Assembly (NCBI GenBank): GCA_026119855.1
Contig: JAOWBW010000223.1
Coordinates: forward strand, 186,001-250,000
Source of the DNA: Campanula takesimana
Lineage: Eukaryota > Streptophyta > Magnoliopsida > Asterales > Campanulaceae
Direction: 5' to 3'
DNA: 64,000 nt
Positions 27,601 through 37,547 of this stretch are shown here, piece by piece; position 1 is the stretch's first letter, and the number at the start of each line of letters is the position of its first letter. The notes beneath the pieces were generated by a model, which was not told where the DNA came from, did not search any database, and worked only from the letters and a program-made list of their open reading frames with translations. A program made the position numbers and the translations under genes.

Positions 27601-29755
27601 TTGATGGTGAAGGGGAGCCTTGGTACACCGGTTAAGGTGTTGCCGTGTGCCTGGAGGTCACGGGTTCAAGTCCTGGAAGCAGCCTCTTGCAATGCAAGGT
27701 AAGGTTTGCCTACATTTCACCCTTGTGGTGGGGACCCTTCCCCGGACCCTCGCTATGCGGGGATGCCTTGTGCACCGGGCTGCCCTTTGCCCTTATGGAG
27801 AACTTGATGGTCCAGCAGATACCACTGCTAATCTTAATGTTGGTGAGGTGGGGCAGGGACGGTGCCGGAGTGGAGGAAGTAGGTTAGGGTGGGTTTCATT
27901 TCGTTTTTTTATTAACTTAGACCCTACCTTATAATGCATTAACAAAAAAAAAAAAAAAAAAAACATTTTAGATTAATACTTCAATGTAATTTAATACAAC
28001 CTTTGGTGTTTGTTTTAATTTACCTATTGTTGATTATTTTTACCCCTACATACTTGGTCACATTCACTGCACATGTCAACTTGAAGGGGGAAAAGGGACA
28101 GTGTTAGCTTTAGTGACCATTGATGCACCAGGAAATAGTTAAGTGCCATGTATGCAATGAGAATACTTTAGTGGTTGAATCTTAACAACCCGAATAGGTG
28201 GGGACCTTGGATGCAATTTCTCCTTGAAATAAGGATTATATCTTTCTTTTGGATTCCCTTCTAACGACAGACAATCACATGTTTAGAACGATTTTATTAA
28301 GAGTGCTTGTTCAGAATTTCGAGGAAAAAAAAAGTAATTGATTGATACATAAAAAACTGAAAGCAAGTCATAAAGGCTTGTAGAATTCTGACCTGGTATT
28401 TTGATTCCTCTCCTGCGGTACATTTCTCCATGGGTGAAGAATTTCACAATCTCCTCAAGTTCAAGGCGTATTTTCCCAAGTCCTGCTACATCTGAGAACT
28501 TCACATCCACAACTCCTTCCAAGTATTGAGGAAGCCTCTGACCACGTGCCAGGCGTACACGAGCCCCAGACTTCATGAATTGCATGGCCTTCTTCATGGG
28601 ATCATTTTCATCAGCTTTCTCTCCTTCCTCCATAAGGTCATCATACATCCCCATCATTTCCCGCTCTAACTTGGTCATTTTCTTTTTCTCCTCCTCGTCA
28701 AATATCCGCATCTTTACTCTATCATCGTAATCCTTTTTCTGTTTCTTATAACTCACAACAACCGTTTGGTAAAATATGTAGAAGAAGAAAATCCCTAGAC
28801 ATGTGGTAAAATTTTGGTTAGTGGCTAAGCTTCTCCAAAGCTTACGCATATCATCACTTTTGGTCGATGATCGGTAATACGACATCGTGGCCCGAAACGC
28901 ACGTCTCTCCCTAAATTTTTTCCTATCTGCCTGCCACTTCCGGTCCCTTGCTGCCTTCTCCGCAAATGCCTTCTGTTTCTCCATCTTCTCCACTTCATTA
29001 GTTCTTTTCTTTAACAACTCTTCCCTCATCTTCTGTAACTCCAATACTTTCTTCGATTGGACAGGCTTTCGCTCCACGCGTACAGGTTCACTTACAGGTT
29101 CAGGTTCAGGAAGTTTATCTATAAGAGGGTTAACATATTTATCCCAGAAAACCCCTAGAGTAGAACGCGGGAACTCCGGTTCTGCCAATGGTGGAGTATA
29201 AGCATTGACACAAATTGAATCAATGTCTAATTTCTCCCAAGCAATCCAAAACTTAATATCACTAGAATCCGCTGGCACCACAACTCTAAAAACCCTGTTG
29301 TCCTCCAAAACAGCAAAAACCACCTCAGAGCGTAGCCTTAAATCAGCAGTAGGATGTTTAATTATATGTTTAAGCTTTCCTTCTTGCTTCAAACTCAAAA
29401 TATCGGTGTAATAAGGCAACCTATTAGTCACCAAAGGAAGCTGTTTTGACCATGCTTCTATATCTTCGGGTGTCATAACATCTACTTGTTTGGCAGGCCG
29501 CTTCTTTTTGGAAGCTTTTGCTGCCATTGAAGGCTGCGGTAGTGAGGTTGAGATTACTGTTAGTGTCACGGATAACTTAAGTATGTCTAATACATTCTTC
29601 TTAGATTTTGATTCTTCATCGGCTTCTGAGCCATCATCCCCTTTACAAGTAATTGGTAAACAAAAATTTACGGGGAACGATCTAATTCTTCGAAATTTGG
29701 GTTGAAATGAAAGAGAGGACGCGAATGAACAATTAAGAATGCATTGACAGGCCAT
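14085..29755 (-). CDS. FTSHI2: FtsHi2-type plastid AAA protein, protease-dead FtsH homologue
   Basis: Matches Arabidopsis FTSHI2/EMB2083, an essential inner-envelope AAA protein of the Ycf2-FtsHi import-motor complex. Eleven exons: 28393-29755, 24261-24433, 23952-24053, 23703-23867, 23463-23603, 18346-18504, 16817-16902, 16194-16272, 14868-14990, 14678-14734 and 14085-14306, joining in phase to about 889 aa (the Arabidopsis protein is 876). A basic N-terminus is followed by hydrophobic segments at about 55-72 and 317-336 with a charged coiled coil between (236-290). Walker A GPPGVGKT is at 461-468, Walker B VVFIDELD at 516-523, and the second region of homology at about 563-586. The HEXXH zinc site is replaced by LNEGSLA near 681-687, so proteolysis is not expected. 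The start at 29755 was chosen because MACxC matches the family; an in-frame ATG lies 21 nt upstream (29776). Confidence 0.95.
14379..14669. mobile_element. Stowaway-type MITE (family A) beside an FTSHI2 splice donor
   Basis: About 290 bp with ends CTCCCTCCATCCCAG and GGCGGAGGGAGTA, lying in the intron 14307-14677. Its right end is only 7-8 bp from the donor of exon 14678-14734. Confidence 0.82.
15189..15392. mobile_element. Stowaway-type MITE in an FTSHI2 intron
   Basis: About 204 bp between TA dinucleotides with termini ACTCCCTATATCTATTTTC and (reverse) ACTCCCTGTCCCAAAATG. The ends are diverged, so the family is uncertain. Confidence 0.6.
18981..19206. mobile_element. Stowaway-type MITE (family B-like) in FTSHI2 intron 5
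   Basis: 226 bp with near-perfect inverted ends TACTCCCTCCGTCCCATACTTAT and TA flanks. It carries a nearby internal partial repeat of the right end (ATAAGTATGGGACG occurs twice, near 19150 and 19190). Confidence 0.85.
19734..22788 (+). pseudogene. RTE endonuclease-reverse transcriptase ORF with two frameshifts
   Basis: Three consecutive frames form one ORF. 19734-20711 holds an APE-type endonuclease (motifs GTWNIGSL, QETKW, GGDLNGHVG). The usual IDF/IDY catalytic aspartate appears as asparagine in NQINFF. 20774-22114 (with its frame open from about 20696) holds RT, with FADDIVL intact. 22069-22788 is the C-terminal region ending in GHVRQRP and GRGRPKQTW, typical of RTE. Frameshifts lie near 20690-20700 and 22045-22053. 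The copy looks recent but is not functional. Confidence 0.92.
22853..22904 (+). repeat. (TC)n microsatellite in the RTE 3' UTR
   Basis: A CT run of about 50 bp with one interruption, between the ORF end and the conserved 3' tail of the RTE element. Confidence 0.9.
24580..24699. repeat. Compound microsatellite (TA)n-(CATA)n-(TA)n-(CA)n-(TA)n-(GA)n in FTSHI2 intron 1
   Basis: About 120 bp of alternating dinucleotide blocks. It creates false ORFs on both strands that read as IY and VC repeats. Confidence 0.92.
24752..24943. mobile_element. Stowaway-type MITE (family A), internally deleted, in FTSHI2 intron 1
   Basis: About 190 bp with ends CCCCTCTGTCCCAGAAAGA and CGACAGAGGGAGTA. The interior matches the copy at 39347-39608, but the right third is missing. 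Confidence 0.75.
24949..25054. mobile_element. Short Stowaway-type MITE in FTSHI2 intron 1
   Basis: About 106 bp that is almost one hairpin. The left end CTACCTCCGTCCCAAAATG and the interior ATGTCCAATAATT return inverted at the right end, with TA at both edges. It lies 5 bp from the previous MITE. Confidence 0.75.
25055..27590. other. FTSHI2 intron 1, middle part
   Basis: No gene seen. It holds a right-half MITE relic near 25640-25742 (ending GGGACGGAGGTAGTA) and CT-rich DNA at 26040-26460. A GC-richer segment at about 27235-27500 has no recognisable homology. Confidence 0.5.
27609..27793 (+). mobile_element. Au-like SINE in FTSHI2 intron 1
   Basis: 185 bp starting near GAGCCTTGG, with a tRNA-like A-box region (TGGTACACCGG), B box GGTTCAAGTCC at 27663-27673, and the conserved Au tail words CCCTTCCCCGGACCC and GCACCGGGCTGCCC. 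Exact 18-bp duplications TATGGAGAACTTGATGGT flank it at 27591-27608 and 27794-27811. It is antisense to FTSHI2. Confidence 0.93.
27812..28392. other. FTSHI2 intron 1, exon-proximal part with A-tract
   Basis: A GC-rich stretch of about 110 bp is followed by an A-run at 27944-27963, which might be the tail of an older retroposon. Nothing else is recognisable before the exon boundary at 28393. Confidence 0.45.
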
Positions 29756-30054
29756 GGAAATTGAATAATTCAACAAGTAGGGGAAGAATTTTGAAAAGAT
29801 AATACGTTACAGGATTGCCGGAGGAAGTTGTAGTCGCGGTGTAGAGGAGGACATTGTGCTCGCCGGAGCAACGGTTGGTCAGTCCACTGGATCAGGGGTT
29901 TTAATTTCGTTATCCTCAATTCCTACTGAGCTATTCCAGCAGTAGAACGAAATGGCGAAACAAGTTTAGGGATTCAGTCTGAAATTACTAAGGTAGGCGC
30001 GTAGCGTAATAACTAAGTAAACGGATAAGAAAACGCCAGTTAGTGATTACTGAT

Positions 30055-30650
30055 TAGGGATGGTCAATCCGGACCGCAACCTCGGAACTCTAGAACAGAG
30101 AACTGAAACCGCCAAACCGGATCAGGCCTTGAACCTTGATGAAAATCGGAATCGTGTGAACAGAGATAGTTTGTAACACCGTCCGGTTCCGGTTGATCCC
30201 CTCTAAAAACCGTAAACCGAACTGGAACTAGAACCTTCAGCAAAACCGTTAGAAAATCGTAAAAAACCGTCAAAATCGTTAGATTTCTAACTGTTTTATC
30301 ATAACTAACCGTTTCTAACGGAAAGTTGACAAGAAAAGTTGAGTTTTGACTGAATTTTTAGCCATATTCAATGAATAAAAATTTATTGAGTACATAAAAG
30401 AAAAGAGGGACATACCTCTTTAATTTTTTAAACATTATTTCTATACTTTTTTTGTAAAAAAAAAAAGGTAATAAAATATTAGTAAAAATATTTTTTCTTT
30501 TAAAAAAAAAAAAATTTTAAAAAAAATTAAAAAAATTGTGAATCGTCGGTTCCAAACTGTGAACCGGCGGTTCCTAACTGTAGCCGATAGAGAAACGGTT
30601 CGTTTACGGTTCAAGTTAATCTAGAACCGGAAGGGTGTTTGTTCATCCCA
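30055..30650. mobile_element. Ac/Ds-like hAT element, non-autonomous
   Basis: About 596 bp with ends TAGGGATGGTC and (reverse) TGGGATGAAC, close to the Ac/Ds terminus. Many CGGTT/AACCG words crowd both subterminal regions around a poly(A/T) core. The duplication is not clean: AAACGCCA (30031-30038) resembles AGACGCCA (30651-30658), but 16 bp separate the left copy from the TIR. The left end lies about 300 bp upstream of the FTSHI2 start codon. Confidence 0.75.
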
Positions 30651-30798
30651 AGACGCCACCAGGATTTGCGTTATGAGCAAATGACCCCCTTCTACTTTCA
30701 TCTGTTAAATTTAAATTGCGGGTTTATTTAACAATTACGGGAGTGTGAATAGTACCACACTATATCAAATGAACATGCTCTTTATTTTAGGGCAGAGG

Positions 30799-31449
30799 TA
30801 GGGATGACCAAACACGGTTCCGGTTACGGATCCGGTTCCGAAAATGCTTGAACAGTAACTGAACTGTTTCTCTTCTAGTTACGGTTAGGAACCGTCGGTT
30901 CACGGTTTGGAACCGCCATTCCACAAATCTCGCTTTTTAAAAAATATATTTAAAAAAAAAAAGAAAAAATAATAATAATAATATTTTATCAACGATTTTT
31001 TTTTACAAAAAGAAATAGAAAAAATGTTTGGAAAATTAAAGAGGTCCGTCCCTCTTTTCTTTTATATACTTAAAAAAAATTAATTATTTTTATTCACTGA
31101 ATTTGGTTAAAAATCCAGTCAAAACTCAACTTTTCTTATCAACTTCCTGTTAGCAACGGTTAATTCTTATGAAACCGTTAGAAATCTAACAATTTTGACG
31201 TTTTCTTACGGTTTTCTAACGGTTTTACTAACGATTTCGGTTCTGGTTCGATCTAGGTGATTCATGGCGGTTCGTAACCGCCACAGTTTTTCCGAGAGGA
31301 TGAACCGGAACCAGACCGTGTTACAAACGGTCCCGATTCACACTGTTCCAGTTTTCGTCAAGGTTTAAGGCGGTTCCGGGCTTATCGTTTCCGGTTACGA
31401 ACCAGTTTGGCGGTTCAGGTTCGGTTTCAGTTCCGTTTGCCCATCCCTA
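30799..31449. mobile_element. Second Ac/Ds-like hAT element, inverted relative to the first
   Basis: 651 bp with ends TAGGGATGACC and (reverse) TAGGGATGGGC. Flanking octamers GGCAGAGG (30791-30798) and AGCGGAGG (31450-31457) match at 6 of 8. Its body is broadly the reverse complement of the element at 30055-30650, so the two form a large inverted repeat with a spacer of about 150 bp. Confidence 0.8.
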
Positions 31450-31499
31450 AGCGGAGGCACGTCTATTTTACTTAGGGAACTCAAAAAATAAGCAAACGC

Positions 31500-33420
31500 T
31501 CTCACTCTCACTCTGTCAACGCTGGACACCGCCATTAAATTGCTTACGAAGGTTGTGCTAGACGTCGACGTCGTTGTCGGCATGATCTTAGGGCTTTTTT
31601 TCATCAGAAAGTTAATAAGTATTCAAAATGATTTAGCATTGATTGAGAAAATCGTCAATGCTCCCTCCCTTCACGTCTCCGGCCTTCGGTCGCTTCTTTC
31701 TGCCTCTGACGACGACGAGGCCGACGCCACAGCTGGGACTCTCATAATAGTTCGGGAAATGGTCTGATCTAGGTTCCCCATGGATATTTCGAAGCGTGTA
31801 GACGGGGTGATATTCCCTGACTATGCAGTTGTTAAGCAGCCTATTTTCGAGGTATAATGTCTAAAATGATTTATTGCTGATTTCTTTACCTGCTTTCTAA
31901 TTGGCTTGCTGTGAATTTTGTAATTGCTTTGTCAATTGGCTTGGTATGAAGTTTTTAATTTCTTTGTCTTGCAATTTTTGTAGTTATTAAAAGTTCATAG
32001 CAGTTGCCTTATCGACATGTTGGGAATTTTCTGGAAATAATTAGTTCCAATAAGGGATAAATAAGTCCTTTCAAAACTACACATTTTCAAGGAATTTACT
32101 GACCGATCGAAGATTTTGACGTGGGTTGGGCTCACAATTGGTGCGGTGGCAATAGGGTTGCTTGGATATGCAGTAGAATTAGACCCATAACCCACCTTAA
32201 CTATATAGTCTCTATATATAATGGCTTAAGTAGATTGATTACTTGATTTTCTATCATGAAAGATAATTTTTGAACTGATAAAAATCTAATAAAAAGCTCC
32301 AAAATTATATTTCCAATGCCGAAAAGTCCACAATTTATCGATATAATTAATGACATTGAATTTGGGGTTTTACATAAATGATAATTAAAAAAAAAAAAAA
32401 AAAGGTTCGTGTGCGAATTGTTCATATATTATATCTATATTATTTTTAGAGTTATTATATAAATTATAATTTTCAATAGTTTTACAAATCTATTATTAAG
32501 AATATATTTAAAGTATTATTATTATTAATATTGTTCTTTATGCATTACACATGCATCGCACGATTTCAAATATATTATAACTATAATCGTTTTTATAATA
32601 TTACTCCCTCTTTTTCAAATTATATGTCGCCTTATGTTTTTCACACATATTTTGAAATGTAATGAATGCATGTTGTACAGACTCAATTGCCCTTAAAATA
32701 ATTGTTTTCTTTTTATGTGAGTAAATGCTACAAGAGATTATTCACAATCATTAATAAATAGTTCGGGGAATGGTCTGATCTAGGTTCCCCATGGACATTT
32801 CGGAGCGGGTAGACGGGGTGATATTCCCTGACTATGCAGTTGTTAAGCCGCCTACTTTCGAGGTATAATGTCTAAAATGATTAATTGATGATTTCTTTAC
32901 CTGCTTTTTGATTGGCTTGCTATGAATTTTGTAATTGCTTTGTCAGTTGGTTTGGTATGACGTTCTTAATTTCTTTGTCTTGCAATTTTTGTAGTTATTA
33001 AAAGTTCATAGCAGTTGCCTTATCGACATGTTGGGAATTTCCTGGAAATAATTAGTTCCAATAAGGGATAGAGAAGTTCTTTCAAAACTACACATTTTCA
33101 AGGAATTTACTGACAGATCGAAGATTTTGACGTGTGTTGGGCTCACAATTGGTACAGTAGCAATAGGGTTGCTTGGATATGCAGCTCTAAGGTAGAATTA
33201 GACCCATAACCCACCTTAACTATATACTCTCTATATATAATGGCTCGAGTAGATTGATTACTTGATTTTCTATCATCAAAGATAATTTTTGAACTAATAA
33301 AAATTTGATTTTGTTTTCTCATCAGGAGTGGAAGAAGTGACAACATGATAGGCATGTGCAACAACTTATCGAAGCTGAGATTCAGCTTGTCGATGAGATG
33401 AGGATATTCCCATTGATCTT
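31500..33420 (+). pseudogene. SPL2/MUL1-like E3 ubiquitin ligase fragment
   Basis: 31513-31767 encodes an N-terminal membrane segment followed by IEKIVNAPS and SGLRSLLSASDDDE, resembling the N-terminus of plant SP1-like 2 (SPL2). No ATG is in frame and a TGA follows VREMV. A second conserved block, an exon for a membrane helix (KILTWVGLTIGAVAIGLLGY, near 32095-32165), is present twice (again near 33112-33182). Only the second copy keeps a following exon with EWKK, then a TGA, then QLIEAEIQLVDE. The central BAM/GIDE domain and the RING finger are missing. The assignment rests on memory of the family. Confidence 0.55.
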
Positions 33421-33844
33421 ATTGAGGATATAGTACAAACTAAATTAACCGAACCAACCTATGTCCGTAGGGTCGTCCCTAACTATTTATAGGCCCATGT
33501 CGAAGTCAAACTAAAGGAACTTAATATTATTTATTTTGTAAAACTTGTTTTTTGGGGGAAAAATAACAAAAAGTCACTCTAAAATAGTTTGCTAACCAGA
33601 AAGTCCTAAAAATATTTATTCTACGTAAAAAGCTCCAAAATTATATTTTCAATGCCGAAAAGTCCACAATTTATCGATATAATTAATGACATTGAATTTG
33701 GGGTTTTACATAAATGATAATTTTTTTTTAAAAAAAAATAGGGTCGTGTTGCGAATTGTTCATATATACTATATTATTTTTAGAGTTATTATAGAAATTA
33801 TAACTTTCAATAGTTTTACAAATCTATTATTAAGAATATATGTA

Positions 33845-33884
<40 letters not shown>

Positions 33885-34112
33885 GTTCTTTGTGCATTAC
33901 ACATGCATCGCACGATTTCAAAGATATCATAACTATAATCGTTTTTATAATATTACTCCCTCTTTTTCAAATTATATGTCGCCTTATGTTTTTCACACAT
34001 ATTATGAAATGTAATGAATGCATGTTGTACAGACTCAATTGCCCTTAAAATAATTCTTTTCTTTTTATGTGAGTAAATACTTGTATAAGAGATTATTCAC
34101 AATCATTAATAA
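31753..34112 (+). repeat. Tandem duplication of the SPL2-like 3' region
   Basis: 31753-32759 and 32760-34112 are direct copies, starting at AGTTCGG(G/A)AATGGTCTGATC. The second is longer because the first lacks about 320 bp corresponding to 33307-33627. The junction at 32759/32760 cuts through a Stowaway-type MITE that is complete only in copy two. Confidence 0.85.
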
Positions 34113-34222
34113 AGGTATAATTAACACAAAATAATAAAAATGTTTTGATAATGGTAAAGCGATAGATATTTTAAAACAAATTTTAACATTTAAGCCACAA
34201 ATATTTTGAAACAAAGGGAGTA
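33954..34222. mobile_element. Stowaway-type MITE at the end of the duplication
   Basis: About 269 bp with ends ACTCCCTCTTTTTCAAATTA and (reverse) ACTCCCTTTGTTTCAAAATA between TA dinucleotides. A left-side fragment of the same element is at about 32603-32759. Confidence 0.75.
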
Positions 34223-34301
34223 CTATTATCTGTGCGTCGCACTATTTCAAAGAAAAGATTGTAATTAATAACAATAATGATTATTGTTTTTACATATTAC
34301 T

Positions 34302-34305
<4 letters not shown>

Positions 34306-34376
<71 letters not shown>
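34306..34376. repeat. (TA)n microsatellite
   Basis: 71 bp of pure TA, directly abutting the left end of the inverted-repeat element at 34377. Confidence 0.95.
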
Positions 34377-34379
<3 letters not shown>

Positions 34380-36645
34380 GTCATGCTCTTATGAGAACTC
34401 AATTACATGAGAACCAATGATAGCCATTGGATTAGATACAAATCAATGGTTTAGATTACTTTTTTAGTTTAAAACTTCGGTGGCATTCTTGTAGTTAGGT
34501 TGACAAACAAAGGGAAGGGCAAAATACAATGTGTGTTCCAGAATTTGCCACGTCATCACCCAAAATTTCTCTAAATTTTCAAAATTAAATATCTCATTAA
34601 TTATAAATCGAAAAAATAATCCGAGAACACTGATTTTTTTGTCTCGACGAGACGAATCAAACTACATCCCTGAAGATAGGGTTATGAAAAAATAATATTG
34701 AACAACGTCAAATTTTTAAAATACGCTTAGATACAATAGATGTTTGCCTATTGTATCTAACAGGATTGTTATGAACATTGTATTGGATACAAATGACTAT
34801 TTAGCTATTGTATCTAACAGCAATGTGTCAACATTGATGTTGGATACAATAGGTGTTTGCCTATTGTATCTAACTGAATTGTTATGAACATTGCTATTGG
34901 ATACAAATAGCTATTTAGCTATTGTATCTAACAGCAATGTGTCAATATTGTTGTTGGATACAATAGTCGTTTGCCTATTGTATCTAACTGAATTGTTATG
35001 AACAATGTATTGGATACGATAGCTATTTAGCTATTGTATCTATATAGCAATGTGTCAACATTGATGTTGGATACAATAGGTGTTTGCTATTGTATCTAAC
35101 TGTATTGATATGAATATCGCATTGCATACAATAGGTGAGTAGCTAGTGTATCCAATAACAATGTGTATGAAAATTGCTGTTAGATACAAATAGTTTTTTA
35201 GCTATTGTATCTAACAGCAATGTATCAACATTGTTGTTGGTTACAATATGTGTTTGCCTATTGTATCTAACGGAATTGTTATGAACATTGTATTGGATAC
35301 AAATGGCTATTTAGCTATTGTATCTAACAGCAATGTGTCAACATTGCTGTTGGATACAACAGGTGTTTGCCTATTGTATCTAACGGAATTGTTATGAACA
35401 TTGTATTGGATACAAATGGCTATTTAGCTATTGTATCTAACAGCAATGTGTCAACATTGCTGTTGGATACATTAGGTGTTTGCATATTGTATCTAACTGA
35501 ATTGTTATGAACATTGTATTGGATACAAATAGCTATTTAGCTATTGTATCTAACAGCAATGTGTCAACATTGCTGTTGGATACAATAGGTGTTTGCCTAT
35601 TGTATCTAACTGAATTGTTATGAACATTGCTGTTGGATTCAAATAGCTATTTAGCTATTGTATCTAACAGCAATGTGTCAACATTGCTGTTGGATACAAT
35701 ATGTGTTTGCCTATTTTATCTAACTGAATTGTTATGAACATTGATGTTGGATACAAATAGCTATTTAGCTATTGTATCTAACAGCAATGTGTCAACATTG
35801 CTGTTGGATACAATAAGTGTTTGCCTATTGTATCTAAGTGAATTGTTATGAACATTGTATTTGATACAAATAGCCATTTAGCTATTGTATCTAACAGCAA
35901 TGTGTCAACATTGTATTGGATACAATAGATGTTTGCATATTGTATCCAACAACAATGTTGATACATTGCTGTTAGATACAATAGCTAAATAGCTATTGTA
36001 TCCAATACAATGTTCATAACAATTCAGTTAGATACAATAGGCAAACACCTATTGTATCCAACAACAATGTTGACACATTGTTGTTAGATACAATAGCTAA
36101 ATAGCTATTTGTATCCAACAACAATGTTCATAACAATTCAGTTAGATACAATAGGCAAACACCTATTGTATCCGACAGCAATGTTGACACATTGCTGTTA
36201 GATACAATAGCTAAATAGCCATTTGTATCCAATACAAAGTTCATAACAATGCAGTTAGATACAATAGGCAAACACATATTGTATTTAAGCGTATTTTAAA
36301 AATTAGACGTTGTTCAATATTATTTTTTCAAAACCCTATCTTCAGGGATGTAGTTTGATTCGTCTCGTCGAGACAAAAAAATCAGTGTTTTCGGATTATT
36401 TTTTTGATTTGTAGTTAATAAGATATTTAATTTTGAAAATTTAGGGAAATTTTGGGTGATGACGTGGCAAATTCTAGAACACACATGGTATTTTGCCCTT
36501 CCCTTTGTCTGTCAACATAATTACAAGAATGCCACCGAATTTTTAAACTAAAAAGGTAATCTAAACCCTTAATTTGTGTCTAATCCAATGGCTATCCTTA
36601 GTTCTCATGGTTCTCATGATATTTAGGTTCTCATTTGAGCACCTA

Positions 36646-36648
<3 letters not shown>
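34377..36648. mobile_element. Large foldback-like element with long terminal inverted repeats in (TA)n
   Basis: About 2.27 kb. Roughly 340 bp at each end are inverted copies of each other: left GTGGTCATGCTCTTATGAGAAC..., right ending GGTTCTCATTTGAGCACCTAC. Both arms share a CTCGACGAGACGAATCAAACTAC segment and a CCACGTCATCACCC segment. The middle is an array of hairpin units. No ORF of note and no recognisable transposase. (TA)n lies on both sides. The architecture recalls foldback elements and the rice Micron MITEs, which also sit in TA microsatellites; the family assignment is open. Confidence 0.75.
34727..36290. repeat. Hairpin-unit tandem array with an orientation switch
   Basis: Units of about 117-125 bp recur about a dozen times. 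Each unit has three short palindromes: GATACAATAGG/CCTATTGTATC, GATACAAATAGC/GCTATTGTATC, and AACAGCAATGT/ACATTGCTGTT. Near 35935-35960 the array turns over, and about three units continue in reverse orientation, so the element is palindromic on the large scale as well. Confidence 0.85.

Positions 36649-36690
<42 letters not shown>
36649..36690. repeat. (TA)n microsatellite between two elements
   Basis: 42 bp of pure TA that joins the large element on the left to the next one at 36691. Confidence 0.95.
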
Positions 36691-36694
<4 letters not shown>

Positions 36695-37003
36695 TCAAAT
36701 GAGAACCACAATTGCGTGAGAATCGTGAGAACAAGCATAACCATTAGATTAGAATCAAAATCAAGGATCCAGATTATAGATACATTGGATACACTTGGAT
36801 ACAATACATAAATTTTGATATTGCACTTGGATACAGTAGCTAAACAAGTATTGTATCCAAGTGTTGCACTTGGATACAGTAGGTTAAAAACTAATGCATC
36901 CAATTTTATTTTTCAGTGTATCCAATATATGGACCCTTGATTTTGTATTTAATCAAACGCTTATGATTGGTTCCCACGATTTTCATTTAAAATGGTCTCA
37001 CAG
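36691..37003. mobile_element. Small (TA)n-embedded MITE, copy 1
   Basis: About 313 bp beginning GCGCTCAAATGAGAACC and ending with an imperfect inverted version (GGTTCCCACGATTTTCATTT...CACAG). It contains several GGATACA(A/G)TA words like those of the large element at 34377. Its reverse-oriented partner is at 37019-37336. Confidence 0.72.
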
Positions 37004-37018
37004 TATATATATATATAT

Positions 37019-37336
37019 TAAATGAGAACCGTGAGAACTAATCATCACCATTTGATTAAATACAAAATCAAGGGTCCATATTATATATACATAGGATACA
37101 TTTGGATACAGTAGCTAATTTTCAAATATATAACTGGATACATTAGTTTTTAACTATTGTATCCAAGTGCAACACTTGGATACAATACTTATTTAGCTAC
37201 TGTATCCAAGTGCAATATCAAAATTTATGTATTGTATCTAAGTGTCCCAATGTATCTATAATATGGACCTTTGATTTTGATTTTAATCTAATGGTTATGC
37301 TTGGTTCTCACGCAATTGTGGTTCTCATTTGACCGC
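37019..37336. mobile_element. Small (TA)n-embedded MITE, copy 2, inverted
   Basis: About 318 bp. Its reverse complement follows copy 1 closely along its length (about 90% by eye). A 15-bp TA tract (37004-37018) separates the two, and a 63-bp TA-rich tract (37337-37399) closes the cluster. Confidence 0.72.
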
Positions 37337-37368
<32 letters not shown>

Positions 37369-37399
37369 GTATATATATGTATATATGTATATATATATA
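37337..37399. repeat. (TA)n-rich microsatellite
   Basis: TA repeats with scattered TG steps, the right boundary of the TA-embedded element cluster, about 150 bp below the CASP-like stop codon. Confidence 0.92.
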
Positions 37400-37547
37400 A
37401 GTGGATTGACGAGAGATTACTGCGATGAAAACTAAATTACTACCAAAGATGAAGAACAACGTGCGACAACACCATGAGGATAGGATACTATACATATTTC
37501 ATACGGATTATTCATGAAAATAGAACGTTAAGGTAATGAGAAACATG

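Noticed and set aside
27663..27673. Functional tRNA gene at the SINE
   Set aside because: The A and B boxes belong to an Au-like SINE with an 18-bp duplication; no cloverleaf follows.
28887..29705. Plus-strand frames opposite FTSHI2 exon 1
   Set aside because: Antisense shadows of a well-supported coding exon.
14085..29755. FTSHI2 as an active zinc protease
   Set aside because: No HEXXH motif in the exon where FtsH proteases carry it.
33686..34048. 120-codon plus-strand frame with a Tyr run
   Set aside because: Low-complexity (ATT)n translation within the duplicated non-coding region.
34727..36290. CRISPR-like array of repeats and spacers
   Set aside because: The units are continuous tandem repeats with no unique spacers, in a plant nuclear context, inside an inverted-repeat element.
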